From the NCBI RefSeq assembly GCF_011682055.1, contig NZ_JAAQOM010000029.1, forward strand, positions 1 through 57,101: 57,101 nucleotides of DNA, written 5' to 3'. The translations under genes and the position numbers were made by a program. The DNA is from Telluria antibiotica (GTDB lineage Bacteria > Pseudomonadota > Gammaproteobacteria > Burkholderiales > Burkholderiaceae_D). How positions within the stretch are numbered: the first letter of the stretch is position 1; every line of letters begins with the position of its first letter. Shown in pieces: positions 8,946-18,140 of this stretch. The notes beneath the pieces are model-generated. The model saw only the letters and a list, made by a program, of their open reading frames with translations, searched no databases and was not told the origin of the DNA.

Positions 8946-9464
8946 ATGCGCGACCCGATACATAAACTCTTGTCGTTGCTCCTCGTGCTGGCCTGCATGC
9001 ATCCCAGCCTGGCCTTAGCCTGCGCCGTCCTCCCGAACGACAAGGCCGCGGAGCGCAGCCGCCAGATCGTCGACGAAGCCAAGGCCGCGACACTCAAGTT
9101 GAAGGACGACGCCGACCAGATCTTCATCGGTTATCTGAAGACGTTCGACGTCGAGAAGGAAACGGTCGATACGCCGCACGGGAAGCAAGCCGTGCTGCAT
9201 TACGTCGCGCTGTTCGACTCGCTCGAGGAGATCAAGGGCCATTACCCGAAGGAGCGGACGCTCGAATTCACCGTCAACCCGAACGAGGTCCGGGTGCCGG
9301 TCGGCTGCCGTCCGCAGTATTGGCAGCTGCCGAAGGGCAACGGGGCCGGGGAGATGTACCTGGTGTATGCGCGCGACGGCAAGCTCCTCAGGACCAACCA
9401 TATTCCGATGGACCGGCAGGCCATGAGCGGCTACGAGGAAGCGGCATTCGTGCGCGATCGCTGA
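8946..9464 (+). CDS. Hypothetical exported protein
   Basis: 172 residues from the ATG at 8946; an upstream ATG at 8811 gives a leader without signal-peptide character. Residues 1-25 form a signal peptide, with LLSLLLVLACMHPSLALAC ending in ALA or LALAC, so it is periplasmic and could even be lipidated at Cys26. A helical stretch (about 30-60) is followed by a beta-rich region containing DQIFIGYLKTFDVE, and by VPVGCRPQYWQLP. The latter resembles small exported proteins of unknown function in related bacteria. It ends 55 bases before a convergent gene. No function can be assigned. Confidence 0.6.
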   Translation: MRDPIHKLLSLLLVLACMHPSLALACAVLPNDKAAERSRQIVDEAKAATLKLKDDADQIFIGYLKTFDVEKETVDTPHGKQAVLHYVALFDSLEEIKGHYPKERTLEFTVNPNEVRVPVGCRPQYWQLPKGNGAGEMYLVYARDGKLLRTNHIPMDRQAMSGYEEAAFVRDR

Positions 9465-9519
9465 GTCGCCGCTTCCTTCGCATGCCGACGACACGACGGC
9501 CCGACGGGCCGCGCGTTCA

Positions 9520-10023
9520 TCAGGCGGAAACGTCGATCGTGGCGCCAGGCGCCGCAGTCTGGGTAGCCGACGCGGACGCGCCGTACGTCAGCGCCGCGTC
9601 CTGCGTGCTGCCGGAGGTGCTGGACGGGGCGCCGGCAGCCTGACTCTTGTGGCCGTGGTGGTGAGGGTGCGCCCCTTGCGCGCCCTTGCTGGCGCCGGCT
9701 GCGTTCTTGCCATCGTCGCGCAGCTTGGCGAGCGCCTGTTTCGCCGCGTCGGCATCGCCGCTGTCGAGGGCCTTGCCGAGCGCCGCGATATCCTGGTCGC
9801 GCTGGCTCGTGCCTGTCGTCGCGCCGGCCGTGGACGACGCAGCCGCGGCGCCGCCCTGGCGGCCTTTCTCGAGGGCGTCGAACGCGGTCTTGGCGTTCGT
9901 CAGGTCGCCGCTGTTGATCCCGTCGACGAGCGCTTTCATCGCGCGGCCGCGCGACATGCCGTCGGTCGTCGTCGACGAGGCTTGCTGGTAAGTCTGGCTG
10001 GTGGCAACTGCGGAAACGGCCAT
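9520..10023 (-). CDS. Small Ala/Ser/Thr-rich protein ending TIDVSA
   Basis: 167 residues, no cysteine, no signal peptide and no membrane helix. Two similar helical segments, ALVDGINSGDLTNAKTAFDAL (about 31-51) and ALGKALDSGDADAAKQALAKL (about 81-101), look like a duplicated alpha-hairpin repeat. Between and after them are low-complexity linkers, including a His-rich HPHHHGHK. The C-terminus is TIDVSA, nearly identical to the TIDVYA tail of the next gene upstream. The start has a good AGGAG site. It is the last gene of the minus-strand run after mfd-serB. The function is unknown; secretion through a C-terminal signal is possible but unproven. Confidence 0.65.
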   Translation of the reverse strand: MAVSAVATSQTYQQASSTTTDGMSRGRAMKALVDGINSGDLTNAKTAFDALEKGRQGGAAAASSTAGATTGTSQRDQDIAALGKALDSGDADAAKQALAKLRDDGKNAAGASKGAQGAHPHHHGHKSQAAGAPSSTSGSTQDAALTYGASASATQTAAPGATIDVSA

Positions 10024-10177
10024 GGTCTTCTCCTGTCAAAGTGAATGGCGCCGACGGCGTCGATGCGTCGGGCGCTATGCATTTAACGTCATGGCGGGGT
10101 GAAGCTGTTGGGTACGGGCGCCGGTTTTACCTGGCTTTACATGGATTGCTCGCTGTCCATGTGACGGCCTGCGCCGC

Positions 10178-10579
10178 CTAGGCGTAGACGTCGATCGTAT
10201 TCACGATGCCTTGCGCGACCGCGTCGGCGAGGGCGGTGCTCGTGAGACCCGGGTCCGATTTGAGGATCGTGCCCCAGTCGCCGGGCACCGCCGCCGATAC
10301 CGGCGTGGCCGGCGACGCGGCCGTGTTGGCGGTGTCCTGCGGGGGAGCAGGCGTCGCGGCCTGCGCGACGGCGTTCAGCAGGCCCGTGGCGTCATACGTC
10401 TGGAATCCGGTCGGTGCGCCCCCCAGCGTCGCGACGATGCCGGCTTCTTCGGACAGCGTGGACATCGCGACGCTCGTCGTCGGGTCCTGGGGGCTCGTTG
10501 GCGTGGCGCTGCCTGCCGTGGTCGCGGGCGGGTTGGCTGTCGTAGAGACCGGTGTCGACCCGATCGAAGAAATCGCCAT
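10178..10579 (-). CDS. Small low-complexity protein ending TIDVYA
   Basis: 133 residues from the ATG at 10579, which follows AGGTGA by five bases; a GTG nine bases upstream is a poorer start. The N-terminal half is rich in Thr, Ala, Pro and Ser. The second half has two short helical patches, YDATGLLNAVAQA and STALADAVAQGIVN, and the protein ends TIDVYA. Like its downstream neighbour it lacks cysteine, signal peptide and membrane helix and starts with MA-S. It lies 77 bases after serB on the same strand. Not recognised; probably a secreted or surface-associated small protein, or a partner of its neighbour. Confidence 0.6.
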   Translation of the reverse strand: MAISSIGSTPVSTTANPPATTAGSATPTSPQDPTTSVAMSTLSEEAGIVATLGGAPTGFQTYDATGLLNAVAQAATPAPPQDTANTAASPATPVSAAVPGDWGTILKSDPGLTSTALADAVAQGIVNTIDVYA

Positions 10580-10655
10580 GATATTCACCTGAAGTGTTGC
10601 TTCAGTTAAATTCTACACCTACTTCTTGAGCGCCACGCAAGCGGGTGCAGGCCAT

Positions 10656-11504
10656 TCAGCCAAGTACCGCCAACACCCCATCCAGCCCCGAGAAATTCAG
10701 CGCCACGTCCGCCTGCGCCCGCACGACGGGCTTGGCGCGGAACGCGACGGACAGTCCCGACACGCCCATCATCTTGAGGTCGTTCGCACCGTCGCCCATG
10801 ACGATGGCCTGCTGCGTGGCGATGCCCAGGTCGGCGCAGACGCGTTCCACGGTGCGCTTCTTTTCTTCCGCGTCGACGATACCGCCGACGACTTTGCCGG
10901 TCAGCACGCCGCCCGCGGCCTCAAGCACGTTCGCGTGCGTGTAGTCGAGCCCAAGGCGCGTCTTGAGGCGCTCCGTGAAGAAGGTGAAGCCGCCCGACAC
11001 GAGCAGCGTCTTCAGGCCCGCGGCCTGCACGGCCTGCAGCATCGCTTCGCCGCCCGGCGAAATGCGCAGGCGTTCTTCGTACACGCGTTCCAGCGCGGAC
11101 GTCGGCAAGCCTTCCAGCAGCGCGACGCGGCGCGTAAGGCTTTCCGAAAAATCGAGCTCGCCGCGCATCGCCGCTTCCGTGATCGCCGACACCTCGGCCT
11201 TCAGGCCCTGCATGTCCGCGATCTCGTCGATGCACTCGATGGTGATCAGGGTGGAGTCCATGTCCATCGCGACGAGCTTGAAGTCGGCCAGCGTGAGGTC
11301 CGCATCGACGAACGTCGCGTCAATGCCGGCGGCGTGCGCCGCGTTCTCGACTTGGGCCTTCAGTTCCGGCGTGAAGTCGAACCCGTCGCAGCGCAGCGCG
11401 TGCGCGTGCAGTTCGACGGTGCGTGCCGGGTGGGCGAGGGCGGCGATCTGTGCGAGTGCGGCCTGGGTGGCCAGCGGACCCTGGAGGACGAGCTTCTTGG
11501 ACAT
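10656..11504 (-). CDS. serB: Phosphoserine phosphatase
   Basis: 282 residues. Catalyses the last step of serine synthesis, O-phosphoserine to L-serine, in the cytoplasm. It is a HAD-superfamily enzyme: motif I DMDSTLITIE has nucleophile D81 and acid/base D83, motif II is SGGFTFF, and motif IV is GDGANDLKMM, which binds Mg2+. An N-terminal segment of about 75 residues corresponds to the ACT-like regulatory region of SerB proteins. It is transcribed with mfd, starting 12 bases after the mfd stop; the mfd-serB arrangement recurs in betaproteobacteria. Confidence 0.95.
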   Translation of the reverse strand: MSKKLVLQGPLATQAALAQIAALAHPARTVELHAHALRCDGFDFTPELKAQVENAAHAAGIDATFVDADLTLADFKLVAMDMDSTLITIECIDEIADMQGLKAEVSAITEAAMRGELDFSESLTRRVALLEGLPTSALERVYEERLRISPGGEAMLQAVQAAGLKTLLVSGGFTFFTERLKTRLGLDYTHANVLEAAGGVLTGKVVGGIVDAEEKKRTVERVCADLGIATQQAIVMGDGANDLKMMGVSGLSVAFRAKPVVRAQADVALNFSGLDGVLAVLG

Positions 11505-11516
11505 GATTTGTTCTAC

Positions 11517-14500
11517 TTAAGCGAGGAGTTGTTTGATGGTCTGCTTGACCTGGTTCACGCGCGCGGCCAGGTCGGGCATGGTGGCCGTGATGCGCAGCTT
11601 GTCCTGGCCGGCCAGCTTCACCTGGCGGTTCTTCTGGATCAGGGTGATGATCTTGATCGGGTCGATGGGCGGCTTTTCCATGAACTGCAGGCTGGCGGCA
11701 TCGGCGTGCGCGTCGATCTTGACGATGCCCACGGCTTTCGCGGCGATGCGCAGGCGGTGCGTCTCGATCAGCGCCTTGACGGCATCGGGCAGCTTGCCGA
11801 AGCGGTCGATCAGCTCTTCCTGCATGTCGTCGATGCGGCCCTGGTCCTCGCAGTTCGCGAGGCGTTTATAGATCGACAGGCGCTCGTGCACGTCGCCGCA
11901 GAAGTCCGCCGGGAGCAGTGCCGGTACGTGCAGGTTGATTTCCGTCGTCGACGACAGCGGGGCGCTCATGTCCGGCTCGCGGCCCGCCTTCAGCGCCTTC
12001 ACGGCTTCGTTCAGCATGTCGGAATACAGTTGGAAGCCGATTTCCAGCATCTCGCCCGACTGGTTCTCGCCCAGCACTTCGCCGGCGCCGCGGATTTCCA
12101 GGTCGTGCATGGCCAGGTAGAAGCCGCTGCCCAGTTCTTCCATCGCCTGGATCGCATCGAGCCGGCGCTGCGCCTGTTTCGAGAGTCCGAGCACGTCGTT
12201 CACGAGCAGGTAGGCATACGCCTGGTGGTGCGAACGGCCCACGCGGCCGCGCAGCTGGTGCAGCTGGGCGAGGCCGAATTTGTCGGCGCGGTGCATGATG
12301 ATCGTGTTCGCCGTCGGCACGTCGATGCCCGTCTCGATGATCGTCGTGCACAGCAGGATGTTGTAGCGCTGCGCGACGAAATCACGCATGACTTTTTCCA
12401 GGTCGCGCTCGTGCATCTGGCCGTGTGCGACGGCGATGCGCGCTTCCGGCAGCAGCTCGCGCAGCATCGCGAGGCGGTTCTCGATGGTCTCGACTTCGTT
12501 GTGCAGGAAGTAGATCTGGCCGCCCCGTTTCAATTCGCGCAAACAGGCTTCGCGGATGACGGAGCCGTCCTCGCGGCGCACGAACGTCTTGATGGCGAGG
12601 CGCTTCTGCGGCGCCGTCGCGATGACGGAAAAATCGCGCAGGCCTTCCAGCGCCATGCCCAGGGTGCGGGGGATCGGCGTGGCGGTCAGGGTCAGCACGT
12701 CGACCTCGGCGCGCAACGCCTTCAAGGCTTCCTTCTGGCGCACGCCGAAGCGGTGTTCCTCGTCGATGATGACGAGACCCAGCCGCGTGAACTTCACGTC
12801 CGGCGACAGCAGCTTATGGGTGCCGATCACGATGTCGACGGTGCCATCGGCCATGCCCTTGATCGCGTTGTTGATCTCTTTGCCGGTGCGGAAGCGCGAC
12901 AGCTCCGCGATGCGCACGGGCCAGTCGGCGAAGCGGTCGGAGAACGTCTGCGCGTGCTGCTCCGCCAGCAGGGTCGTGGGCGCGAGGATCGCGACCTGCT
13001 TGCCGCCCATGACGGCGATGAACGCGGCGCGCAGCGCGACTTCCGTCTTGCCGAAGCCGACGTCGCCGCACACGAGGCGGTCCATCGGCCGGCCCGACGT
13101 CATGTCCTGCATGACGGCGGCGATGGCGGCGCGCTGGTCCGGCGTCTCGTCGAAGCCGAAGCTCTGCGCGAAGTTCTCGTAGTCGGTGGCGGAATATTCG
13201 AACGCGTGGCCCTGGCGCGCGGCACGGCGCGCGTACAGGTTCAGGAGTTCCGCCGCCGTGTCGCGCACTTGCTCCGCGGCCTTGCGTTTCGCCTTGTCCC
13301 ACTGGCCGGAACCGAGCGTGTGCAGAGGCGCGTCCTCGGGTGAAGCGCCCGAGTAGCGCGAGATCACGTGCAGCTGCGATACCGGCACGTAGAGTTTCGA
13401 CTCTTTCGCGTATTCGAGGTGCAGGAATTCCGTCTCGCCTTCGCCGAGGTCCATGCTGACGAGGCCCAGGTAGCGGCCGATGCCGTGGTTGATGTGCACG
13501 ACCGGATCGCCGATCTTCAGCTCGGACAGGTCGCGCACCATCGATTCGACTTGCGACCCCGCTTCCTGTTTCTTCTTGCCGGCGCGGCGGCCGGAGCCGG
13601 CGTACAGCTCCGTCTCGGTGATGAATACGAGGTGGCCCGCGCCAGTCTCGATCAGCTCGAAGCCGGCCTGCAGCGGCGCGACGCCGAGCACGACCTTCGC
13701 ATCCGTCGCGCGCAGGCCGTCGATGCCTTCGACGGGCGCGAGATCCAGCTTGTATTCGTTGAAGTACTGCTGCAGCGTCTCGCGCCGGCCGGCCGACTCC
13801 GCGCAGATCATCACGCGCTTGCCGGCCGCCTGCATCAGGTACGAGCGCAGGTTCGCGAGCGGATCGTCGAGGCGGCGGTTGACGGCGATGTCGGGGATCG
13901 GTGCGGAGAGCTCCGACGCGCCCGCGCCCGCGTCGCGCGCGATGGCCCAGCGGCCGTGGGGCTTGGCCCGCACGAAGAAATCCTCGGTGCCGAGGAAGAT
14001 CTCCTTCGGTTCCAGGATCGGGCGGTCGCGGTCGGTCTTGAGGAATTTGTAGCGCGATTCCGTGTCGGTCCAGAAGCGCTGGATGGACGCTTCGATGTCG
14101 CCGACCAGGGCGAGCGATGCGTCGTCCGGGAGGTAGTCGAACAAGGTGGCCGTCTCGTCGAAGAACAGCGGCAGGTAGTATTCGATGCCGGCCGACGCGA
14201 TGCCGTTGCCGATGTCGCGGTAGATCGGCTGGCGCGACGGGTCGCCTTCGAAGCGCTCGCGCCAGCGGCCGCGGAATGCCGTGCGCGATGCTTCGTCCAT
14301 CGGGAATTCGCGGCCCGGCAGCAGGCGCACTTCCTTGACGGGGTACAGCGAGCGCTGGGTGTCGGCGTCGAACGTGCGGATCGTCTCGATCTCGTCGCCG
14401 AACAGGTCGAGGCGGTACGGCAGCGCGGAGCCCATCGGGAACAGGTCGATCAGGCCGCCGCGCACGGAATACTCGCCCGGCGACATCACCTGCGTCACGT

Positions 14501-14966
14501 GGGTATAGCCTGCGAGCGTCAACTGCGCCTTGAGCTTCGCCTCGTCCAGGTGTTCGCCCTGGCGGAAGAAGAACGTGTACGCGGCGAGGAAGGCGGGCGG
14601 CGCGAGGCGCACGAGCGCGGTCGTCGCGGGCACGACGAGGACGTCGCACTGGCCGTTGCGGATCTCGTGCAAGGTTGCGAGGCGTTCCGAGACGAGGTCC
14701 TGGTGCGGCGAGAACGCGTCGTACGGCAGCGTTTCCCAATCGGGCAGCAGGTGGCACGACAGCTTGCCGTCCGCGAACCAGGGAATTTCATCGAGCAGGC
14801 GCTGGCCGTCGCTGGCATTCGCGACGATCACGGTCAGCATCTGCTTCTTGTCTTTCAGCGCGAGGGCGGCGACGGCGAGCGCGTAGGCATCGGACGAGCC
14901 ATGCAACTGGGGCAGGGCGAAACGGGTTCCGGGTTTGGGTAAGTGCTTGGAGAGATCGAAGGGCAT
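11517..14966 (-). CDS. mfd: Transcription-repair coupling factor
   Basis: 1149 residues, full length for Mfd. It displaces RNA polymerase stalled at DNA lesions and recruits UvrA. The N-terminal part (about 1-400) is the UvrB-like domain. The RNA polymerase-interacting CarD-like domain is near 480-550 (KIGDPVVHINHGIGRYLG). The superfamily 2 translocase follows, with Walker A GDVGFGKTE near 630, the DEEH box, TATPIPRTL and QLRGRVGRS; the last is a RecG-type motif VI. The C-terminal regulatory domain reaches about 1149. It heads the run mfd-serB, with the lipoprotein gene upstream on the same strand. Confidence 0.97.
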   Translation of the reverse strand: MPFDLSKHLPKPGTRFALPQLHGSSDAYALAVAALALKDKKQMLTVIVANASDGQRLLDEIPWFADGKLSCHLLPDWETLPYDAFSPHQDLVSERLATLHEIRNGQCDVLVVPATTALVRLAPPAFLAAYTFFFRQGEHLDEAKLKAQLTLAGYTHVTQVMSPGEYSVRGGLIDLFPMGSALPYRLDLFGDEIETIRTFDADTQRSLYPVKEVRLLPGREFPMDEASRTAFRGRWRERFEGDPSRQPIYRDIGNGIASAGIEYYLPLFFDETATLFDYLPDDASLALVGDIEASIQRFWTDTESRYKFLKTDRDRPILEPKEIFLGTEDFFVRAKPHGRWAIARDAGAGASELSAPIPDIAVNRRLDDPLANLRSYLMQAAGKRVMICAESAGRRETLQQYFNEYKLDLAPVEGIDGLRATDAKVVLGVAPLQAGFELIETGAGHLVFITETELYAGSGRRAGKKKQEAGSQVESMVRDLSELKIGDPVVHINHGIGRYLGLVSMDLGEGETEFLHLEYAKESKLYVPVSQLHVISRYSGASPEDAPLHTLGSGQWDKAKRKAAEQVRDTAAELLNLYARRAARQGHAFEYSATDYENFAQSFGFDETPDQRAAIAAVMQDMTSGRPMDRLVCGDVGFGKTEVALRAAFIAVMGGKQVAILAPTTLLAEQHAQTFSDRFADWPVRIAELSRFRTGKEINNAIKGMADGTVDIVIGTHKLLSPDVKFTRLGLVIIDEEHRFGVRQKEALKALRAEVDVLTLTATPIPRTLGMALEGLRDFSVIATAPQKRLAIKTFVRREDGSVIREACLRELKRGGQIYFLHNEVETIENRLAMLRELLPEARIAVAHGQMHERDLEKVMRDFVAQRYNILLCTTIIETGIDVPTANTIIMHRADKFGLAQLHQLRGRVGRSHHQAYAYLLVNDVLGLSKQAQRRLDAIQAMEELGSGFYLAMHDLEIRGAGEVLGENQSGEMLEIGFQLYSDMLNEAVKALKAGREPDMSAPLSSTTEINLHVPALLPADFCGDVHERLSIYKRLANCEDQGRIDDMQEELIDRFGKLPDAVKALIETHRLRIAAKAVGIVKIDAHADAASLQFMEKPPIDPIKIITLIQKNRQVKLAGQDKLRITATMPDLAARVNQVKQTIKQLLA

Positions 14967-15045
14967 TGACGCTGTGCGGTTCGGGATCGTCAGGACGAGC
15001 GTCCATTATAGTCGAACAACGTCACGGTTGCCCTGCGGCGGGCAG

Positions 15046-15073
15046 GCCGTCCGGCCCCGGTCGGCCGGACGGC
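15046..15073 (-). terminator. Strong GC hairpin between lipoprotein and mfd
   Basis: GCCGTCCGGCC and GGCCGGACGGC form an 11-base-pair stem with a 6-base loop, just beyond the lipoprotein stop codon at 15079. No T-run follows, so it may attenuate, or stabilise the mRNA 3' end, rather than terminate. Confidence 0.45.
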
Positions 15074-15078
15074 GGCGA

Positions 15079-15381
15079 TCAGTGATTGCCGGTGGTCTGT
15101 GCCGGTGCAGGGTTGGTGCCCTGGCCGGTCGCATCCGAGTTGCCGGTGCCGACGGCGGAGGTCCCGGTCGGTGCATTGCTCGACGTACCGGATGCGCCGT
15201 TGCCCGAGGTGCCCATCGTGCCGGACGCCGACGTGCCCGTCGCGCTCGAACCCGAGCTGCTGGACGTGGTCTCCGACGACGAGCTGCCGGTCGCATTGCT
15301 GCTGCTGGTGCCGGTCGAGCTGCATGCCGCCAGGCCGAAGGCCATCAGGCCGCCGATGATAAGGGCTTGGTACTTTTTCAT
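15079..15381 (-). CDS. Ser/Thr/Gly-rich lipoprotein
   Basis: 100 residues from the ATG at 15381, which has a GGAGTC site. MKKYQALIIGGLMAFGLAAC is a lipoprotein signal with lipobox LAAC (Cys20), followed by Ser at +2, which predicts outer-membrane sorting. The mature part is almost entirely Ser, Thr, Gly, Ala and Asn in irregular repeats (SSSGSS, GTSASGTMGTSGNG) with no predicted fold. The longer upstream reading frame in this phase has no start signals. Function unknown; such tails can be flexible surface spacers. It lies between mrcA and mfd on the same strand, with its own leader of about 180 bases. Confidence 0.75.
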   Translation of the reverse strand: MKKYQALIIGGLMAFGLAACSSTGTSSSNATGSSSSETTSSSSGSSATGTSASGTMGTSGNGASGTSSNAPTGTSAVGTGNSDATGQGTNPAPAQTTGNH

Positions 15382-15517
15382 GTTGACTCCTTTGTAAAAA
15401 GTGACGCCATCATGGGGGCTGCGATGCCCTTCCGAAATAGGATCAATTCGTACAGACATGTAGGACTGGACGGACGATCTCTTGAATTTGTGGCAATGCG
15501 GTTGGCGGTTCGCCAAT

Positions 15518-15544
15518 GAAAACGGGCCGCACGCGGCGGCCCGT
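15518..15544 (-). terminator. Intrinsic terminator of mrcA
   Basis: On the minus strand a 9-base-pair stem (ACGGGCCGC with GCGGCCCGT, loop of five) is followed by TTTTCATTGG. It starts about 20 bases after the mrcA stop codon. Confidence 0.75.
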
Positions 15545-15563
15545 CAAGGAGAGAATCAAACCG

Positions 15564-17960
15564 TCAGAACAGCGTGTTCGACGGCTGCTGTTGCTGGGGT
15601 TGTGGCGATGGCTGCGGCTGCCCCGGCGTACCCGGCGGCGTGCCTTCGGCCGGCGGCGCATTCGGATCGGGCGCCTGGTCGAGGTCGATGGCGTTCAAGG
15701 TGGGCGTCTCGGCGAATTCCGCGTAGACCCAATCGTCGTTCTCGCGCACGACACCCTCCGGCTGCGGACGCTCTTCCTGCGGCGGCTTCTTCGCCAGGGC
15801 CACGCGCATGTAGTCGATCCAGATCGGCAGCGCGACGGTGGCGCCGAACTCCTTGCCGCCCAGCGATTTCGGATCGTCGTAACCCATCCACGCCACGGCG
15901 ACCACGTTGCCGCCGTAGCCGGAGAACCAGCCGTCCATCGCATCGCTCGTCGTGCCGGTCTTGCCGGCGATGTCCGTGCGGCCGAGGGCCTTCGTCGCTG
16001 CCGCGCCCGTGCCGTAGCGCGTGACGTCGCGCAGCATGCTGTCCGTGATGAACGCGTTGCGGGGATCGAGCACGCGCTGCTCGTCCGTGTGCTCGGCGGT
16101 GGGCTTGGTCTCCGCGATGACCTTGCCGTCGGCATCCTCGATGCGCGCGATCAGGTACGGTTGCACGCGATAGCCGCCGTTCGCGAACACGGCGTAGGCG
16201 CCCGCCATCTGCAGCGGCGTCACGGCGCCCGTGCCGAGGGCCAGCGTGTAATTCTGCGGCTGGCGCGCGAGGTCGAAGCCGAACTTGCCGATGAATTCAT
16301 GCGCATACGGCACCGTGATCGCGCGCAGCAGCCGGACAGACGGCACGTTCTTCGATTCGGCCAGCGCGCGGCGCAAGGTGATCGGACCGTCGTACTTGCC
16401 GTCGTCGTTCTGCGGCGACCACGTCTTGCCGGCGTCTTCGCCCGGCATGTCGAGCGGCGCGTCGAGGATGCGCGTGCCCGGCGAATAACCCTTGTCGATG
16501 GCGGCCGAATAGATGAACGACTTCATGCCGGAACCGGGCTGGCGCCATGCCTGCGTCACGTGGTTGAACTTCTGGAAGTTGTAGTCGAAGCCGCCGACCA
16601 GCGCGTGATAGGCACCCGTGTCGGCATCGATGGCGACGAACGCCGCCGCCACCGCGGGCACCTGCGTCACGCTCCAGTCGCCTTTCGCGTCCTTCGCCAC
16701 GCGGATGATGGCGCCCGGCGTAAGGCGCATCTTCTCCTTGGCGCTGGACGACAGGCCCGCCTGCGCGAATTTCAGGCCGGCGCCCGTGAGGTCGACCGTG
16801 TCGCCGTCGACCGTTTCCACGCGCACCGTCTTGCTCGTTGCGGACAGCACGACGGCGGGGATCAGGCCATCGCTGACGGGGCGCTTGCCGAGCGCCTCGT
16901 TGATCGCGTCTTCGCGCTCGGTCGGATCGGCCGGCAGCTCCATGCGGTCTTCCGGCCCGCGCCAGCCGTGGCGCTGGTCGTAGGTCTGCACGTTGCGGCG
17001 CACGGACGCGTAGGCGGCGTCCTGCTCGGCCTTCAGGATGGTCGTGTAGACCTTGATGCCTTTGGTGTACGCGTCCTCCTTGTACTGGTTGTACACGGCC
17101 TGGCGTGCCAGTTCGGCCACGTATTCCGCGTGCGTGCCAAATTCCTGGGCGCCGCGCGTGTTGACGCGCAGCGGTTCTGCCAGCGCTTTCTGGTACTGCT
17201 CTTCCGTGATGTAGTTCAGCGCGCGCATGCGGCCCAGCACCGCGTGCTGGCGCTCGCGCGCCCGCTTCGGATTCGCGACCGGGTTGTGGCGCGCGGGGTT
17301 CTGCGGCAGGCCCGCCAGCATCGCCATCTCGGCGACGGAGAGCTGGTCCAGCGTCTTGTTGAAATAGATGCGCGCGGCGCTCGAGAAGCCGTACGCGCGC
17401 TGCCCCAGGTAGATCTGGTTCATGTACAGCTCGAGGATCTCGTCCTTCGACAGCGCGGCCTCGATCTTGTACGCGAGCGCGACCTCGTTGATCTTGCGCG
17501 TCAGGCGTTTTTCGCGCGACAGGAAGAAGTTGCGCGCCACCTGCATCGTGATCGTCGACGCGCCGCCCGAGCCGAAGCCGCCACGCAGGTTCGACCCGAC
17601 GGCGCCCATCGCGCGCTTCCAGTCGATCGCGCCGTGCTCGTAGAAGCGCGCGTCCTCGATGGCGAGCAGCGATTTCTTCATCAGGTCGGGGATCTTCTTG
17701 ATCGGCACGAAATCGCGGTGTTCTTCGCCGAACTCGCCGATGAGGACGTTGTCTGCCGTGTAGACGCGCAGTGGAATCTTGGGCCGGTAGTCGGTGACGG
17801 CATCCAGCGCCGGCACGTTCGGCAGCACGCGGAGCACGATGTAGCCGGCGATACCGGCGATGAACAGGATGACGACGGCGGCCAGGGCGGCCAGTGCCGG
17901 GATCAGGAAGCCGCGCTGGCGGCGGGCGCGCGGCTTTGCCGGCTTGCGGGTAGTTGCCAA
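15564..17960 (-). CDS. mrcA: Penicillin-binding protein 1A (bifunctional)
   Basis: 798 residues. Polymerises glycan strands from lipid II and cross-links peptides in the periplasm. A basic cytoplasmic N-terminus is followed by a membrane anchor (about 19-43). The family 51 glycosyltransferase domain (about 65-240) has catalytic E102 in IEDARFYEHG, plus GGASTITMQ and YLGQRAYG. An OB-like insert follows, then the transpeptidase with SGMK (nucleophile S477), SKN and KTGTT (K667). The C-terminal tail is rich in Pro and Gln. Single gene with its own terminator, divergent from the OPT transporter. Confidence 0.96.
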   Translation of the reverse strand: MATTRKPAKPRARRQRGFLIPALAALAAVVILFIAGIAGYIVLRVLPNVPALDAVTDYRPKIPLRVYTADNVLIGEFGEEHRDFVPIKKIPDLMKKSLLAIEDARFYEHGAIDWKRAMGAVGSNLRGGFGSGGASTITMQVARNFFLSREKRLTRKINEVALAYKIEAALSKDEILELYMNQIYLGQRAYGFSSAARIYFNKTLDQLSVAEMAMLAGLPQNPARHNPVANPKRARERQHAVLGRMRALNYITEEQYQKALAEPLRVNTRGAQEFGTHAEYVAELARQAVYNQYKEDAYTKGIKVYTTILKAEQDAAYASVRRNVQTYDQRHGWRGPEDRMELPADPTEREDAINEALGKRPVSDGLIPAVVLSATSKTVRVETVDGDTVDLTGAGLKFAQAGLSSSAKEKMRLTPGAIIRVAKDAKGDWSVTQVPAVAAAFVAIDADTGAYHALVGGFDYNFQKFNHVTQAWRQPGSGMKSFIYSAAIDKGYSPGTRILDAPLDMPGEDAGKTWSPQNDDGKYDGPITLRRALAESKNVPSVRLLRAITVPYAHEFIGKFGFDLARQPQNYTLALGTGAVTPLQMAGAYAVFANGGYRVQPYLIARIEDADGKVIAETKPTAEHTDEQRVLDPRNAFITDSMLRDVTRYGTGAAATKALGRTDIAGKTGTTSDAMDGWFSGYGGNVVAVAWMGYDDPKSLGGKEFGATVALPIWIDYMRVALAKKPPQEERPQPEGVVRENDDWVYAEFAETPTLNAIDLDQAPDPNAPPAEGTPPGTPGQPQPSPQPQQQQPSNTLF

Positions 17961-18140
17961 AACTGAACTCTCTTGATGCGGGTCCGAAAACCCGTTGGAG
18001 GCCGTAAGTACGGGCGGTGTGGCGAAATTATAATCCCCTTTTCTTCCACTACGGCATGTGCGATAGTCACGCTTTCAGGGCCTGCGCGGCGATCCCGGCA
18101 GTCCTGTTCAACAATACCCCGCCTGAAGGACACCCCGCTC

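Noticed and set aside
9497..9511. CGGCCC-GAC-GGGCCG hairpin between convergent genes as a repeat unit or terminator
   Set aside because: It lacks the CCTACG flank of the repeat family and has no T-run.
10626..13343. A 905-codon plus-strand open frame opposite serB and mfd
   Set aside because: It is an antisense shadow of high-GC coding sequence; the minus-strand proteins carry all family motifs.
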